60,953 nucleotides of DNA. Origin: DATKKG01 sp035543015 (GTDB lineage: Archaea > Thermoproteota > Nitrososphaeria > Conexivisphaerales > DTJL01). Every line of letters begins with the position of its first letter. Position 1 is the stretch's first letter. Positions 15,276 to 24,464 of this stretch are shown here, piece after piece. The translations under genes and the position numbers were made by a program. The notes beneath the pieces were generated by a model. That model did no database searches, had not been told where the DNA came from, and was given only the letters and a program-made list of their open reading frames with translations. The stretch spans positions 1 through 60,953 of the forward strand of contig DATKKG010000035.1 of NCBI GenBank assembly GCA_035543015.1, given 5' to 3'.

Positions 15276-17195
15276 CTACGCCTCAGGTGCCGCCGGGCCC
15301 CTGAGGACCCTTAGAAGGCGAAGCTTCCCTGTCGGCAGCGCGCGGACGAAGTCGTCCACGGGAAGGCCGTCCACGAAAGCCCTGGCGTCACCCTCAAGGT
15401 GGGAAGCGAGCTCCCTCTTCATCTTCTTGGCCGCTTCGTGAGTGGGCAGGTGGCCGGGCACGAGCTCGACGACCAGCTGGCAGCGCTTGATCAGGGCGCT
15501 GGACGGCCCGCTGTACAGGGCCAGCGCCCCATCGAGGGGCCCGACACCCAGGGAGACCCTGAGCTCGATGCCCTTCAGGTAGCTCCTCTCTCCCTCTATG
15601 ACGAAGCTTCCCTTGGGCAGGTACTGGCCGGAGGGGGCGCCCTTGAGCACCTGCTCGGGGCGGACGTAGTACGCATCAGCGGAGGTGAGCCCCTCCCTCC
15701 AGGCCCGGCTGTACGAGACCGTCGCCTCCGCCACCTCTCTGATGCTGTCAGCCCCCGCCCCCTGGCCTCCCTTGAGGACGAAGAAGGCTGAGCCCGGTAT
15801 CTCGGTGTGGAAGACGAGGTCCGATGGCTCGAGATGCTTGCGGACCAGGATGCTGTTGCTTCCGGCGTCCCGGCCGCCGATCGCGAAGAACCCCTCCGAC
15901 GTGTGGAACCATCTGAACTTCTCGAACCATCTACGCTCTCTGCGGCGGTGGGCCATCACCTTTGTGCCAGCCTCCCTGTCGATGGAGGACGAGAGCTCCG
16001 ACCTTCTCCTTTCGAGCCGCTCCAGCGCATCCGAGAGCTTGGCAGCGGCGGAGTCGGCCTCCTTGGCGTCGGCGAATATCCGGGAGGCGAGGGCGTAGGT
16101 CGAGTCGACGTAGAGGCGCTTCCCTCCGGACGTCCATGCACGCGCCCCCCTGTCGTATCGGTAGGCTGAGATGCCTTCAAGCTCCCTGGCGGCCCCTTCG
16201 AAGTCCGCCGCTCCAGACATCAGGGAGGAGGCGACCGCCCTGAGCCCGGAGGCCTTGAGCTTCAGCGTTTCCACCTCTTCCTTCTTGGAGGTGATGCTGG
16301 ATTCCAGCCTACGGAGGTCGGCCTGCTCCGGCTTGACGCTCTCGGCGGCCAAGCCCCTTAGAACCAGAGGAGTGAAGTTCTCGTCCATGGCCTCCAGGAT
16401 GCTTGGGTAGACCCTTTCCTCAGAGGACCCCCGGGCCCTCAACCTGACGGAGGATATGTCAACGGGCTCGCCGTCCCTGACGTAGACGTATGAGGGACCG
16501 CCCGACCGGGATTCGGCCAGGATGCCGGCCAGGGAGTCGGCGATCGAAGCGACCTCGCCCGGCTGCAGAGACGAGCCGCTCCTCCCCTTGGCGATTCCAG
16601 CGCGTTCAAGGGTCTCCTCGACGATCCTGCGAGGCAGGGAGACGTTTCTGCCGAGGAGCCTTTCGACGGCCTCGTCGCGGGGCAGGATCTTCGAAAGGGC
16701 CTCCGCGTCGGCGGCGCTCGGAGGCATCGACCGCGCCTTCGGGGGGACGTACTTGACCCCGGGCCTGACGACCCTGTCGCTCACGTCAAGATCGTTCATG
16801 CAAGCCAGGACCCTGTCCGAAGCGTCGAGGAGGATGACGTTCCCGGCGCCGAAGAACTCCCCGACCAGGACCAGCCTGCCGTCGGGGTGAGTGAACTCCG
16901 TCATGAGGATCCTCTCTCCCTCAGAGGCCCTCGTCGAAGCATACTTGGCCCTGTCCAGCCGCGCCCTGAGCTCTGAGATGAACCTGCCCGCCGGAGCCCG
17001 GGGGAGTTCGGCGGAGGTGATCCAGGCGCCGATGCGGGGGGAAACCAGGAGGGACAGCTCGGGGCGGTCGCTCATGTGGAGCTTGATCATGACCGTGGAC
17101 GAGCCGGTGAGGTAAATGTTATTAACGTAATATCCACCTAGGTTCGAATCGAGCTTGCCCGCCAAGGCCCCGAATTCAAAGCCAGACAAGTCCAA
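15276..17195 (-). CDS. rqcH: RqcH/NEMF/Tae2-type NFACT protein (ribosome quality control)
   Basis: The family binds the 50S/60S subunit carrying a stalled peptidyl-tRNA and recruits tRNA to tag the nascent chain. The 639 residues contain the NFACT-N domain (1 to about 230, including GYYVNNIYLTGSSTVMIKL), helix-hairpin-helix and coiled-coil segments (about 270-425), and an NFACT-R domain (WFHTSEGFFAIGGRDAGSNS, then LVFHTEIPGSAFFVLK). Length and order are normal. It diverges from the small membrane gene at 17227, so promoters lie within the neighbouring coding region. Confidence 0.9.
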   Translation of the reverse strand: MDLSGFEFGALAGKLDSNLGGYYVNNIYLTGSSTVMIKLHMSDRPELSLLVSPRIGAWITSAELPRAPAGRFISELRARLDRAKYASTRASEGERILMTEFTHPDGRLVLVGEFFGAGNVILLDASDRVLACMNDLDVSDRVVRPGVKYVPPKARSMPPSAADAEALSKILPRDEAVERLLGRNVSLPRRIVEETLERAGIAKGRSGSSLQPGEVASIADSLAGILAESRSGGPSYVYVRDGEPVDISSVRLRARGSSEERVYPSILEAMDENFTPLVLRGLAAESVKPEQADLRRLESSITSKKEEVETLKLKASGLRAVASSLMSGAADFEGAARELEGISAYRYDRGARAWTSGGKRLYVDSTYALASRIFADAKEADSAAAKLSDALERLERRRSELSSSIDREAGTKVMAHRRRERRWFEKFRWFHTSEGFFAIGGRDAGSNSILVRKHLEPSDLVFHTEIPGSAFFVLKGGQGAGADSIREVAEATVSYSRAWREGLTSADAYYVRPEQVLKGAPSGQYLPKGSFVIEGERSYLKGIELRVSLGVGPLDGALALYSGPSSALIKRCQLVVELVPGHLPTHEAAKKMKRELASHLEGDARAFVDGLPVDDFVRALPTGKLRLLRVLRGPAAPEA

Positions 17196-17226
17196 GAAGA
17201 GCCCACCTCAACCGAAGCCTGTAGGC

Positions 17227-17502
17227 ATGTCTCCGCTAGATAAAGTGTACTGGACGCGCTGCGTCATGGCCATCGTGGCGGGGGTCGTTTCCGGAGCCAC
17301 CTTCAGCCTGCTGAACCAGCCGACCGGGGGGTTCGCGGTGCTCCTACTGTTCTACTTCCTGAGCGTCCTCGTCGCCAGGGCCCTCGTCGGCGGCGCCGTA
17401 GACAGTGAGAGGCAGCTGTACACCACGGGCTGGGGGACGTACTTTCTCCTCTGGTTCATGGTCTTCAGCCTCTACGCCACGTTTGTCCTGTACAAGGCCT
17501 AG
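17227..17502 (+). CDS. Small EMC6-like membrane protein
   Basis: The 91-residue product begins MSPLDKVYWTRCVMAIVAGV and has three hydrophobic segments. The YWxR motif before the first helix and the overall size resemble archaeal EMC6-like (Rab5ip-type) proteins related to a membrane insertase complex. The frame is open upstream to TTG 17155, but that would overlap the rqcH start, so ATG 17227 is chosen. Its 3' end runs opposite a hypothetical gene at 17344-17772. Confidence 0.65.
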   Translation: MSPLDKVYWTRCVMAIVAGVVSGATFSLLNQPTGGFAVLLLFYFLSVLVARALVGGAVDSERQLYTTGWGTYFLLWFMVFSLYATFVLYKA

Positions 17503-17772
17503 GCCGCCCGAGAAGGCTAGCCACGTGCGTATGTAGGCGGCATCGAGGGGGTCCAAGAGGACCGTCCCGGTCATCCGGGCGATCTGCGCCGTCGACGGCA
17601 GCCTCGACGACTCTCCCTCCGCCTCAAACTTCGAGATGCCCTTGATCGCCATTGAGACCCCGAGCTTCTCGCTGGGCGAAAGGGAGGACTGGTCGACCCT
17701 CGTCAGCGCGGAGGCCGCGTCAGCCTTCCCCAGCTCGATCATCTCCTTCAGCCAGGCTTCGTCGAGGTTCAA
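17344..17772 (-). CDS. Hypothetical protein coupled to the RadB-like gene
   Basis: The TTG start at 17772 is one base after the TGA of the RadB-like gene, which suggests translational coupling. Residues 1 to about 90 look like a helical domain (DEAWLKEMIELGKADAASAL, SPSEKLGVSMAIKGISKFEA, ARMTGTVLLDPLDAAYIRTW). Residues 90-142 lie antisense to the EMC6-like gene and have a Pro/Glu-rich composition typical of shadow sequence. Either the genes truly overlap by 159 bp at their 3' ends, or a frameshift has removed the original stop. Confidence 0.45.
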   Translation of the reverse strand: MNLDEAWLKEMIELGKADAASALTRVDQSSLSPSEKLGVSMAIKGISKFEAEGESSRLPSTAQIARMTGTVLLDPLDAAYIRTWLAFSGGLGLVQDKRGVEAEDHEPEEKVRPPARGVQLPLTVYGAADEGPGDEDAQEVEQ

Positions 17773-17773
17773 G

Positions 17774-18478
17774 TCAGATATCCACTATCCCTGCGGGTCC
17801 AACGGCGAACTCGGCCCGGGCGTTCGTTCCCGAGTCGACAGCCAGCCACCTGCCCGCGTTCCTCCTCAGGCTAATTCGAGTGTGTATATAAGCAGCTGTA
17901 TGCTCGAAGCCTTGAGCGTGGGTCAAGTTGGACTCGGGGTTGTACCTGACCCCGTTGGCAGCCGCGACAAGGGTCCCGTTCGCAAGCGCGTGGTAGGCCA
18001 GGGACCTGCAGAGGAGAGACAGCCTCGCGGTCTCACGCGAAAGGGCGCCGGCGCCGTAGAAGAGCTCGCTCAGCGTGTCTACGAGAACCCCGGCGTAGCT
18101 GCCAGAGGCGAGGGCCGCGACCACCCCCTCCGCCATCTTCTCCGGCGACCTCGGCTCCAGGACGTCCACGTTGCCGAGGACCGCGTCCGGCTCGATCCCC
18201 CTGAGCACGGCGATCTGGTGGAGCCGCTCCGGACGGAAGGTGCCGCCCGTGTCGACGAAGAACACCCTCCCGGAGCCTCTGGGAAAGAGGACCGCCAACG
18301 TGAAGAGGAGCTGCGACTTGCCGGTCCCTTCCTCGCCTGAGAACTCGGTGAACCTCCCGAACGCGGTCCCTCCCTCCATCATGGAGTCGAAGGAGCGAGA
18401 TCCCGTGCTGACCCTCCGCAACGGGCCTGCAGGCCGGGGGCTGGGCATGCCGTGGATGACGGAGCGACCCTCTCTCAA
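17774..18478 (-). CDS. RadB/RadA-like RecA-family ATPase
   Basis: The 234-residue protein is a stand-alone RecA core with no N-terminal HhH domain. It has Walker A GEEGTGKSQLLF, a Walker B-like strand YAGVLVDTLSELF, and RadA-like spacing to the C-terminal beta sheet (VAAANGVRY...HTRISLRR). That size and lack of HhH match RadB-like paralogues, which assist recombination. The start is TTG 18478 behind the TATA-like TTTTTAGCG at about 18522. It is followed immediately by a coupled hypothetical gene. Confidence 0.8.
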   Translation of the reverse strand: MREGRSVIHGMPSPRPAGPLRRVSTGSRSFDSMMEGGTAFGRFTEFSGEEGTGKSQLLFTLAVLFPRGSGRVFFVDTGGTFRPERLHQIAVLRGIEPDAVLGNVDVLEPRSPEKMAEGVVAALASGSYAGVLVDTLSELFYGAGALSRETARLSLLCRSLAYHALANGTLVAAANGVRYNPESNLTHAQGFEHTAAYIHTRISLRRNAGRWLAVDSGTNARAEFAVGPAGIVDI

Positions 18479-18607
18479 ACCGGTGCTCCTCGTCGGGGGA
18501 GTTGGAGCGCCCCGGCGCTAAAAACATATGCGGCCCGCGCGAAAGGATGAAACGCCGTTCAGGTCTAGAGAATGCTTTTATTGGTGTGGGTTTTGCCTCT
18601 TGGCAGC

Positions 18608-18874
18608 TTGAGCGAGAACCTCGCTGCCAATTCATCCATGAAGAAGCCGCTGGTCGTTCTACAGAAGGCGATAAGCAAGCCGGTGAGGGTCCGGCTGAAG
18701 AACTCGGAGGAGTACAGGGGGGTCATGGTGAACATCGACCCGTACATGAACGTCTTTCTCTCCGATGCCGCCGAGTTCGACGACGGCGGCTCCATGGTGA
18801 CCAACTACGGCAAGGTCGTCATCAGGGGCAACAACGTGCTCTTCGTGATGGTCGAAGAGGCCCTGAAGATCTGA
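18608..18874 (+). CDS. LSm/Sm-like RNA-binding protein
   Basis: The product has Sm1 (PVRVRLKNSEEYRGVMVNID, then YMNVFLSDA) and Sm2 (VIRGNNVLFVMV) motifs. Such proteins form heptameric rings that bind U-rich RNA. A TATA-like CTTTTATT at about 18575 predicts transcription start near 18603, so TTG 18608 (MSENLAANSS) is a leaderless candidate; ATG 18638 is the alternative. It converges on rio2 with 1 bp between stops. Confidence 0.88.
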   Translation: MSENLAANSSMKKPLVVLQKAISKPVRVRLKNSEEYRGVMVNIDPYMNVFLSDAAEFDDGGSMVTNYGKVVIRGNNVLFVMVEEALKI

Positions 18875-18875
18875 T

Positions 18876-19748
18876 TCACGAGCTGAGTATCTCGGACGTC
18901 GCAGCTTCAGAGTCGTAGCGCAGGCCATACCTCCTGTTGAAGAAGCGCACGACGTTGGACACGTCTCGCCTGAGCTGCCCCTCGGAGTTGGGATGCGACC
19001 TTCTGATGGCCTGCGGCCAGTCGATGAGGACGATCCTGTGCTCGGGGGTCAGGAGCAGGTTGAACTCGCTGAGATCTCCGTGCACCACCCCCGCGGCGTA
19101 GCAAGCTCGCACGGCCTTGAGGACGGCGTCGAGGACCTCTTTCGCGTCGTCCAGCTCCTTGACCTTGTAGAGAGGGACCCCCAGCTCCATCTCCATCATG
19201 ACGGTGTGGTAGATGAAGTGGCGAACCTTGGGGACAGGGAGGCCTAGGTCTTCGAGGCCCCGCAGGACCTTCGCCTCCCTGGCCGCGGCCTGGATGTTGG
19301 CTGCCAGCCACGCGTGCTCCTCGGGGGCGGCGTAGCCTCTCTTCCTCTTGATGTCTCTGAAGCTGATGCGACCCAACCTGAAGAACTTCAGCGCGTAGGG
19401 TCTCTCGTCCTTGTCCAGGGCTTCGAAGACGTCCGACTCCTTGCCCATGGCTATCGTAGGTCCCAGCCGCGTGAGGAGGCCCTCTTCGGAATACGAGTGG
19501 AGGGCGAGGGCGTCCAGGCCCTCGCCAAGAAGCTTGTAGCCCTGCCTGTCCCCGTCGACCAGCCCCATCTTCTCCAGCTTCTCGAGGTGGAACTCGGCCC
19601 TGTCCGTCGGGAGGCCGCCGAGGCCCGCCATCACCTCGAGGGGGACCCTGTCGAAGTTCTTCAGGGAGCGGACGAACTCCCTGAGGAGGAGGTAGTCCTC
19701 GCTCTGGAGGAGCTCCGTGGCTTCGGCCGCCCGCCTGACCTGCGACAA
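18876..19748 (-). CDS. rio2: RIO2-type atypical serine/threonine kinase
   Basis: In archaea and eukaryotes RIO2 acts on the maturing small ribosomal subunit. The 290 residues show an N-terminal winged helix (about 10-85), a RIO P-loop region (IAMGKESDVFEA), the catalytic loop VVHGDLSEFNLL (HGDLSxxN) and the metal-binding VLIDWPQA. The TTG start at 19748 is chosen because GGAGGAG lies 4 nt before it and the winged helix begins just after; the frame extends upstream without any family similarity. Length agrees with archaeal RIO2. Confidence 0.93.
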   Translation of the reverse strand: MSQVRRAAEATELLQSEDYLLLREFVRSLKNFDRVPLEVMAGLGGLPTDRAEFHLEKLEKMGLVDGDRQGYKLLGEGLDALALHSYSEEGLLTRLGPTIAMGKESDVFEALDKDERPYALKFFRLGRISFRDIKRKRGYAAPEEHAWLAANIQAAAREAKVLRGLEDLGLPVPKVRHFIYHTVMMEMELGVPLYKVKELDDAKEVLDAVLKAVRACYAAGVVHGDLSEFNLLLTPEHRIVLIDWPQAIRRSHPNSEGQLRRDVSNVVRFFNRRYGLRYDSEAATSEILSS

Positions 19749-19841
19749 GCATCTCCTCCCGCCAAATCCCTGCTTAAAAGAATAGGGAAGGGCCGGCGCA
19801 AAGAAGTTAAGAGCCAGCGGAGTCATCGGGATTCGGTCGCC

Positions 19842-20585
19842 ATGTTCGAGCCCCACACCAGGGTAACGACGATCGCCTACGGAGCCGTCTTCGCCGCCCT
19901 GGTGGCCGCGACGACCACCATGCTCACGGTGACGATCCCCTCGACCAAGGGATACTTCAACCTGGGGGACATGATGGTCTACACGGCTGCCATTCTTACG
20001 GGGCCCCTCGTGGGAGGGCTGGCCGGAGGGGTCGGCTCCGCCCTCTCGGACGCCTACCTCGGCTACTACACCTTCGCGCCGGGAACCCTGGTGATCAAGG
20101 GTCTCGAGGGCCTCATCGTAGGCTACCTCTTCACGAAGAGGAGCTCGCCTGCGGTGACATCGCATTGGAAGGCGCTCACGGCAGGGATCAGCGTGGTCCT
20201 CTTCGTCCTCATGGCCATGACCGGTTCGTTCTACTTCACCGGAGGCTTCGACTTCGGGGGGGACCTGGTCGCGGCGCTGTCCGGGCGTGGGACATCCGGA
20301 ATCGCCCTGGGCGTCTGGCTCCTTGGGGCTGGCGCCTTCTCGGCCTTGGTGGCGTACACAGGCCTCCGCTCGGGCCCGGAGGTGGGTTGGACCGCGGTCA
20401 GCATCGTCGTGGGCGGCTCCGAGATGGTGGCGGGGTACTTCGTCTACGAGGTCGGCATAGGGATGACGGTCCCGGCCGCGTTGCTGGAGGTGCCCTTCAA
20501 CATCGCGCAGCTGGTCTTCGGCCTGGTTGGGGCCTTGTTCCTGACTACGGGCGTGGCGGCCGTCTTCAAGAGGCCTGGCGGCTAG
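19842..20585 (+). CDS. ECF-type vitamin transporter S component
   Basis: The 247-residue integral membrane protein has about six helices and the S-component pattern near the N-terminus (GYFNLGDMMVYTAAILTGPL, GGLAGGVGSALSDAYLGYY, FAPGTLVIKGLEGLIVGY). It should bind a vitamin outside and work with a shared ECF T/A module not seen here. The substrate cannot be read from sequence. It converges on pyrG with a 20-bp overlap. Confidence 0.75.
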   Translation: MFEPHTRVTTIAYGAVFAALVAATTTMLTVTIPSTKGYFNLGDMMVYTAAILTGPLVGGLAGGVGSALSDAYLGYYTFAPGTLVIKGLEGLIVGYLFTKRSSPAVTSHWKALTAGISVVLFVLMAMTGSFYFTGGFDFGGDLVAALSGRGTSGIALGVWLLGAGAFSALVAYTGLRSGPEVGWTAVSIVVGGSEMVAGYFVYEVGIGMTVPAALLEVPFNIAQLVFGLVGALFLTTGVAAVFKRPGG

Positions 20586-22197
20586 GGCCGGCTACGACGG
20601 CCTCCATGAAGGCCTTGAAGACCTCCTCGGGGGCGCCCGGACGGCTCGAGAACTCCGGATGGAATTGCGTCGCCATGTAGAACCTGTTCTTCGGGAACTC
20701 CAGTATCTCGGCCCTGAGCCCTCCGTCGCTGAACCCCGAATAGACTATGCCCTTCTCTTCAAGGAGCGGCCTGATCTTGGGGTTGATTTCGTACCGGTGC
20801 CTGTGCCTCCTCCGAATCACGTCCGCCCCGTAGATGCGCCTGGCTATGGTCCCCTCCTTGAGCTTTATGTCGTGGCCGCCGAGCCGCATGGTCCCTCCGA
20901 GCTCGCTGACCCCCGTCTGCTCGGGGAGCAGGTCCACGACGGGGTTGGGGGTGTCGGGGTCCAGCTCGGTCGAGTTGGCCCTCTTGAGACCCACAACCGA
21001 GCGGGCGAAGGCCACGGTGGCCAACTGGAACCCGAAGCAGAGGCCGAGGTACGGGATGTCGTTGACCCGAGTGAAGTCCGCGACGGCTATCTTGCCTTCG
21101 CTCCCCCTCTTCCCGAACCCGCCCGGGATCACCACGCCGTCGTACTCCCTCAGGGCCTCGGGGCTCTCCTTCTCGAACCTCTCCGAGTCGATCCAGTCAA
21201 GCTGCAGGCCCACCTTCAGGCTTGCCGCGGCATGGTGAAGGGAGTGGTTGACGCTGACGTAGCTGTCCGCGAGGTTGACGTATTTGCCCACCATGGCGAC
21301 CCTCATCGTCCGGCCGTACCTGACGAACCCTGAGACGACCTCGGGCCAGTTCCCCCATTCGACTGTCCTGGGCGGAATCTGCAGCTTGCGCAGCAGCGGC
21401 TTCATGATCCCGTCCTCAGCAAGGAGACCGGGCAGAAGGTATACCGACTTCAGGTCCGGGTTCGAGATGACGGCGTCCTGGTCCACGCTGGTGAAGAGCG
21501 AAATCTTCTTCTTCGCCTCCAGCGGGAGCCCCGTCTCGCTCCTGACGACTATGATGTCGGGTTGGATGCCTATCCTCCTGAGCTCCTGGACGCTGTGCTG
21601 GGTGGGCTTGGTCTTGATCTCGCCCACCGGGTCCAGGGTCGGGGCTAGTGTGACGTGAATGAAGACGACCCCGTCGGCCCCCTCCTCCATCCTCATCTGG
21701 CGGAAGGCTTCCAGGAACGGGAGGCTCTCCATGTCCCCCACTGTCCCTCCGCACTCTACGAGAAGGACGTCTACGCCGCTTGACGCGGCGACCCCCCTGA
21801 TCCTCCTCTTGATTTCGTCCGTGATGTGAGGTATGATCTGGACGCAGCTCCCAAGGTAGTCCCCCTTCCTCTCCTTCCTGATGACGTCCTGGTACACCTG
21901 ACCCGTGGTGATGTTGTGGTCTTGGGTAAGGTTGGCGTCGAGGAAGCGCTCGTAGGTCCCGAGGTCCATGTCGCACTCGCCTCCGTCGTCCGTCACGAAC
22001 ACTTCGCCGTGCACAATGGGGTTCATGGTCCCAGCGTCGACGTTGAGGTACGGGTCAATCTTGGCGATCGTGACCTTCAGGCCTGCCATCTTGAGGAGCT
22101 TCGCGGTTGAAGCGACCGTGGCCCCCTTCCCGAGGCCGGACATAACACCTCCGGTGACGAACACGAACTTTGCCTTCCGAAAAATGGTCTCCGGCAC
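20566..22197 (-). CDS. pyrG: CTP synthase
   Basis: It makes CTP from UTP, ATP and glutamine. The synthetase domain begins FVFVTGGVMSGLGKG and includes IDPYLNVDAGTMNPIVHGEV and GGTVGDMES. The C-terminal class I glutamine amidotransferase domain has the nucleophile region LGLCFGFQ and the His-Glu pair in QFHPEF. The 543-residue length is standard. A TATA-like GGTTTAAGAG at about 22222 is placed for a nearly leaderless start. It lies 40 bp from the PhoU-like gene in the same orientation. Confidence 0.98.
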   Translation of the reverse strand: MPETIFRKAKFVFVTGGVMSGLGKGATVASTAKLLKMAGLKVTIAKIDPYLNVDAGTMNPIVHGEVFVTDDGGECDMDLGTYERFLDANLTQDHNITTGQVYQDVIRKERKGDYLGSCVQIIPHITDEIKRRIRGVAASSGVDVLLVECGGTVGDMESLPFLEAFRQMRMEEGADGVVFIHVTLAPTLDPVGEIKTKPTQHSVQELRRIGIQPDIIVVRSETGLPLEAKKKISLFTSVDQDAVISNPDLKSVYLLPGLLAEDGIMKPLLRKLQIPPRTVEWGNWPEVVSGFVRYGRTMRVAMVGKYVNLADSYVSVNHSLHHAAASLKVGLQLDWIDSERFEKESPEALREYDGVVIPGGFGKRGSEGKIAVADFTRVNDIPYLGLCFGFQLATVAFARSVVGLKRANSTELDPDTPNPVVDLLPEQTGVSELGGTMRLGGHDIKLKEGTIARRIYGADVIRRRHRHRYEINPKIRPLLEEKGIVYSGFSDGGLRAEILEFPKNRFYMATQFHPEFSSRPGAPEEVFKAFMEAVVAGPSRQAS

Positions 22198-22237
22198 AGA
22201 AAACCTACAGCGAAGATGCTCTTAAACCCTTTGCAGC

Positions 22238-23209
22238 TCATTTCACGAACGGGTAGAGCATCTCCGCCAGGTCGGCTATGTCCACCAGGAGGCGGCGGAT
22301 GTCCTCCAGCCTGTCCGCCACCTGCGCCAGCTGGGGGTCCTTCTTCAGGTCGGACAGCGCCTCCTCGGCTTCCCTGGCCTTGGAGAGGAAGGAACGGTAC
22401 GCCGCCCCCCTGCCTCCGAGGAAGAAGGACGTCGCCATGTCCTGCATCTCGGCCAGGCGCGCGCCGGCCTCCGCAAGTCGGCTCGCCTTCGCTTGCCCGA
22501 GCGGAATCAGCGACTTCAGCATCGAGGCCAGGGCGTAGGAGTGGTCCCCCAGAAGCTCGACGTTGTGCGCTGCGACCCTGTAGTCGAGGCACTGTACGTT
22601 CGTGAGCCCCAGCCTGGCAGCCATGCGGGTGTCGGCCATGGTGCTCCTGAGGAGGCGCACCATGAGGAAGAACGTGCGGTTGATCTCGACGTCTCGCTGC
22701 ATGACGTCGTCGAGGACTGACGCGTCGCCGTCGGAGGCAGCCTGCAGGGCGTCCACGTACATGCTCCTCGACAGGTTGTTCATCCTTCGGTAGAGCTTCT
22801 CAGGCGGGATCGTGTCGAGGTCGAGGAGGAACTGGAGGGTCAGCGAGGTGGGCTCCTCGCTGACGACCTCGAGCCCCAGGAGGCCGTGGACGGACTCCCT
22901 GAGGTACCTCTTCACCTTCGAAACGGCCGTCTTCTCCCCGGCCACGTTGATGACGTTGTATCCCAGGAGGTATGCGGCGGTGACGTCCCGTATCACGGTC
23001 TGGGGGTCTTCTCCGGCCGCCTTCACAGAGACGTAGCTCTTCTCCTCGGCGCTGGCCACGTCCTTCGGGTACACCAGGATCGCGCCTGAAGGGGTCTCCT
23101 CCAAGCCGACGACGTCCCCCTGCTGGAGGCGGCTCTTCACCACCCAGACCTTTGGCAGGGAAACCAGAAGGGTCCCGCCTCCGAGAGACTGGAGCTTCCT
23201 GTAATCCAT
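22238..23209 (-). CDS. AbrB-PhoU phosphate-signalling regulator
   Basis: The first 50 residues form an AbrB/SpoVT-like DNA-binding swapped-hairpin domain (YRKLQSLGGGTLLVSLPKVW, GDVVGLEETPSGAILVYP). The rest is helical PhoU-like (RRMNNLSRSMYVDALQAASD..., ISADLAEMLYPFVK-type tail). This pairing is known for archaeal regulators of phosphate uptake. The TATA-like ATATTTATAGG at about 23240 is 30 nt upstream. No transporter gene is adjacent. Confidence 0.85.
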   Translation of the reverse strand: MDYRKLQSLGGGTLLVSLPKVWVVKSRLQQGDVVGLEETPSGAILVYPKDVASAEEKSYVSVKAAGEDPQTVIRDVTAAYLLGYNVINVAGEKTAVSKVKRYLRESVHGLLGLEVVSEEPTSLTLQFLLDLDTIPPEKLYRRMNNLSRSMYVDALQAASDGDASVLDDVMQRDVEINRTFFLMVRLLRSTMADTRMAARLGLTNVQCLDYRVAAHNVELLGDHSYALASMLKSLIPLGQAKASRLAEAGARLAEMQDMATSFFLGGRGAAYRSFLSKAREAEEALSDLKKDPQLAQVADRLEDIRRLLVDIADLAEMLYPFVK

Positions 23210-23256
23210 TGCGTCTTTAAAGTGGTTTGTAGCCCTATAAATATCCGTCGAGCCCT

Positions 23257-24396
23257 CTAGACTATTACGAGGGACTTCGGGAAGTGAGTGAGGATCTGGG
23301 GCTTCGCGCCGACTATCAGGGAATCCTCGATCCGCACGCCGTACTTGCCCTTCACGTAGACCCCTGGCTCCACCGTGACCGCCATCCCCTCCCTGAGGAC
23401 CTCTGGGGAACCGCGCCTGATGAAGGGCGCCTCGTGGACGTCGAGGCCCACGCCGTGGCCGGTCCCGTGCACGAAGAGCTCCTCCATCCCCGCCTTCGCC
23501 AGGGGGACCCTGACCGCCCTGTCCACCTCCTCGGCCACGACGCCAGGCCTGGTGGCGTCTATCCCGGCAAGCTGAGAGTCGAGGACCACGTCGTACGAGC
23601 GTTCCATTTGGTCTGAAGCTGACTCGATCGCGAACGTCCTGGTCGCGTCAACAACGTAGCCGCCGTACCTGAGGACGTAGTCGCAGACGACGAAGTCCCC
23701 CCTCTCCATCTTCCTCTCGGTGGTGTAGGCGTGAGGAAGCGAGCCGTTAGCCCCCGAGGCCACGATGAGGGGGTTGAGGGTGCTGGCGTACGCCGGAGGG
23801 TCCGCCTTGAGCCTTATCATTTCGTCAATGACTGCTGCGGCGACGGTCCTCTCATCCGTGCCAGGAGACAGGAGATCGGCGGTGACCTCGTAGAGCTTGT
23901 CCATGACCTTGCCTCCCTCGACCAGGAATGAAATCTCGGCCTCGTCCTTGACTATCCTGGAGGACATGAGGGCGTCCGGGTCGGCCGTGAGGCCCGGCGG
24001 GACCATCGAGGAAAGACGGTTGAAAGTCGAGACATCGACGTTGTCTATCAGGCACTTCCTGGCTTCCACCCTCTCCTTGATCTTCCTGGCCATGTCGGCT
24101 CCCCTGTCGCTTCCTATCACCTCCACTCCCGAAGACGACTCCTTCGCCCTCTCGAATTCGAGGGCAGGGACGATGATGCTGCAGCCCTCCTGGCCGACCA
24201 CGACCGTTGCCTCGCCCCAGAAGCCAGTCAGGTAGTAGACGTTCTGGGGCTCCCCGACGAGCACGGCGTCGAAGCCCTTGGCCCGGGCATAGTCGAGGAC
24301 GCTGCGGTGCCTGCGAGAGTGGTCAACGTTCAAGTGCGAATCGGCGAAGCATGCGGGCCCGGCGGTAATTAGCCTTTCTCGGCTCTCGGCCCGCAT
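23257..24396 (-). CDS. M24 family metallopeptidase (Xaa-Pro dipeptidase-like)
   Basis: An N-terminal creatinase-like domain (about 30-150) precedes the pita-bread domain. The metal ligands are Asp in DYVLRYGGYVVDATRTF, His in HGTGHGVGLDVHEAPF, and Glu in TVEPGVYVKG and GVRIEDSLIV. Xaa-Pro peptides are the likely substrates. The start at 24396 is about 26 nt from a TATA-like sequence shared with divergent smc. Confidence 0.9.
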   Translation of the reverse strand: MRAESRERLITAGPACFADSHLNVDHSRRHRSVLDYARAKGFDAVLVGEPQNVYYLTGFWGEATVVVGQEGCSIIVPALEFERAKESSSGVEVIGSDRGADMARKIKERVEARKCLIDNVDVSTFNRLSSMVPPGLTADPDALMSSRIVKDEAEISFLVEGGKVMDKLYEVTADLLSPGTDERTVAAAVIDEMIRLKADPPAYASTLNPLIVASGANGSLPHAYTTERKMERGDFVVCDYVLRYGGYVVDATRTFAIESASDQMERSYDVVLDSQLAGIDATRPGVVAEEVDRAVRVPLAKAGMEELFVHGTGHGVGLDVHEAPFIRRGSPEVLREGMAVTVEPGVYVKGKYGVRIEDSLIVGAKPQILTHFPKSLVIV

Positions 24397-24418
24397 TCGC
24401 AGACGTGGATCCTCGACA

Positions 24419-24428
24419 GCTTAAATAC
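24419..24428. promoter_or_regulatory. Shared TATA element between smc and the M24 peptidase gene
   Basis: CTTAAATACG reads as a TATA-like box on + (start near 24449, smc TTG at 24465) and as CGTATTTAAG on - (start near 24396, the peptidase start codon). Only 68 bp separate the two start codons, so one element may serve both. Confidence 0.45.
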
Positions 24429-24464
24429 GTTGGAGCCCGATTCCCCCGTAAGCGCGCGGTAGGC

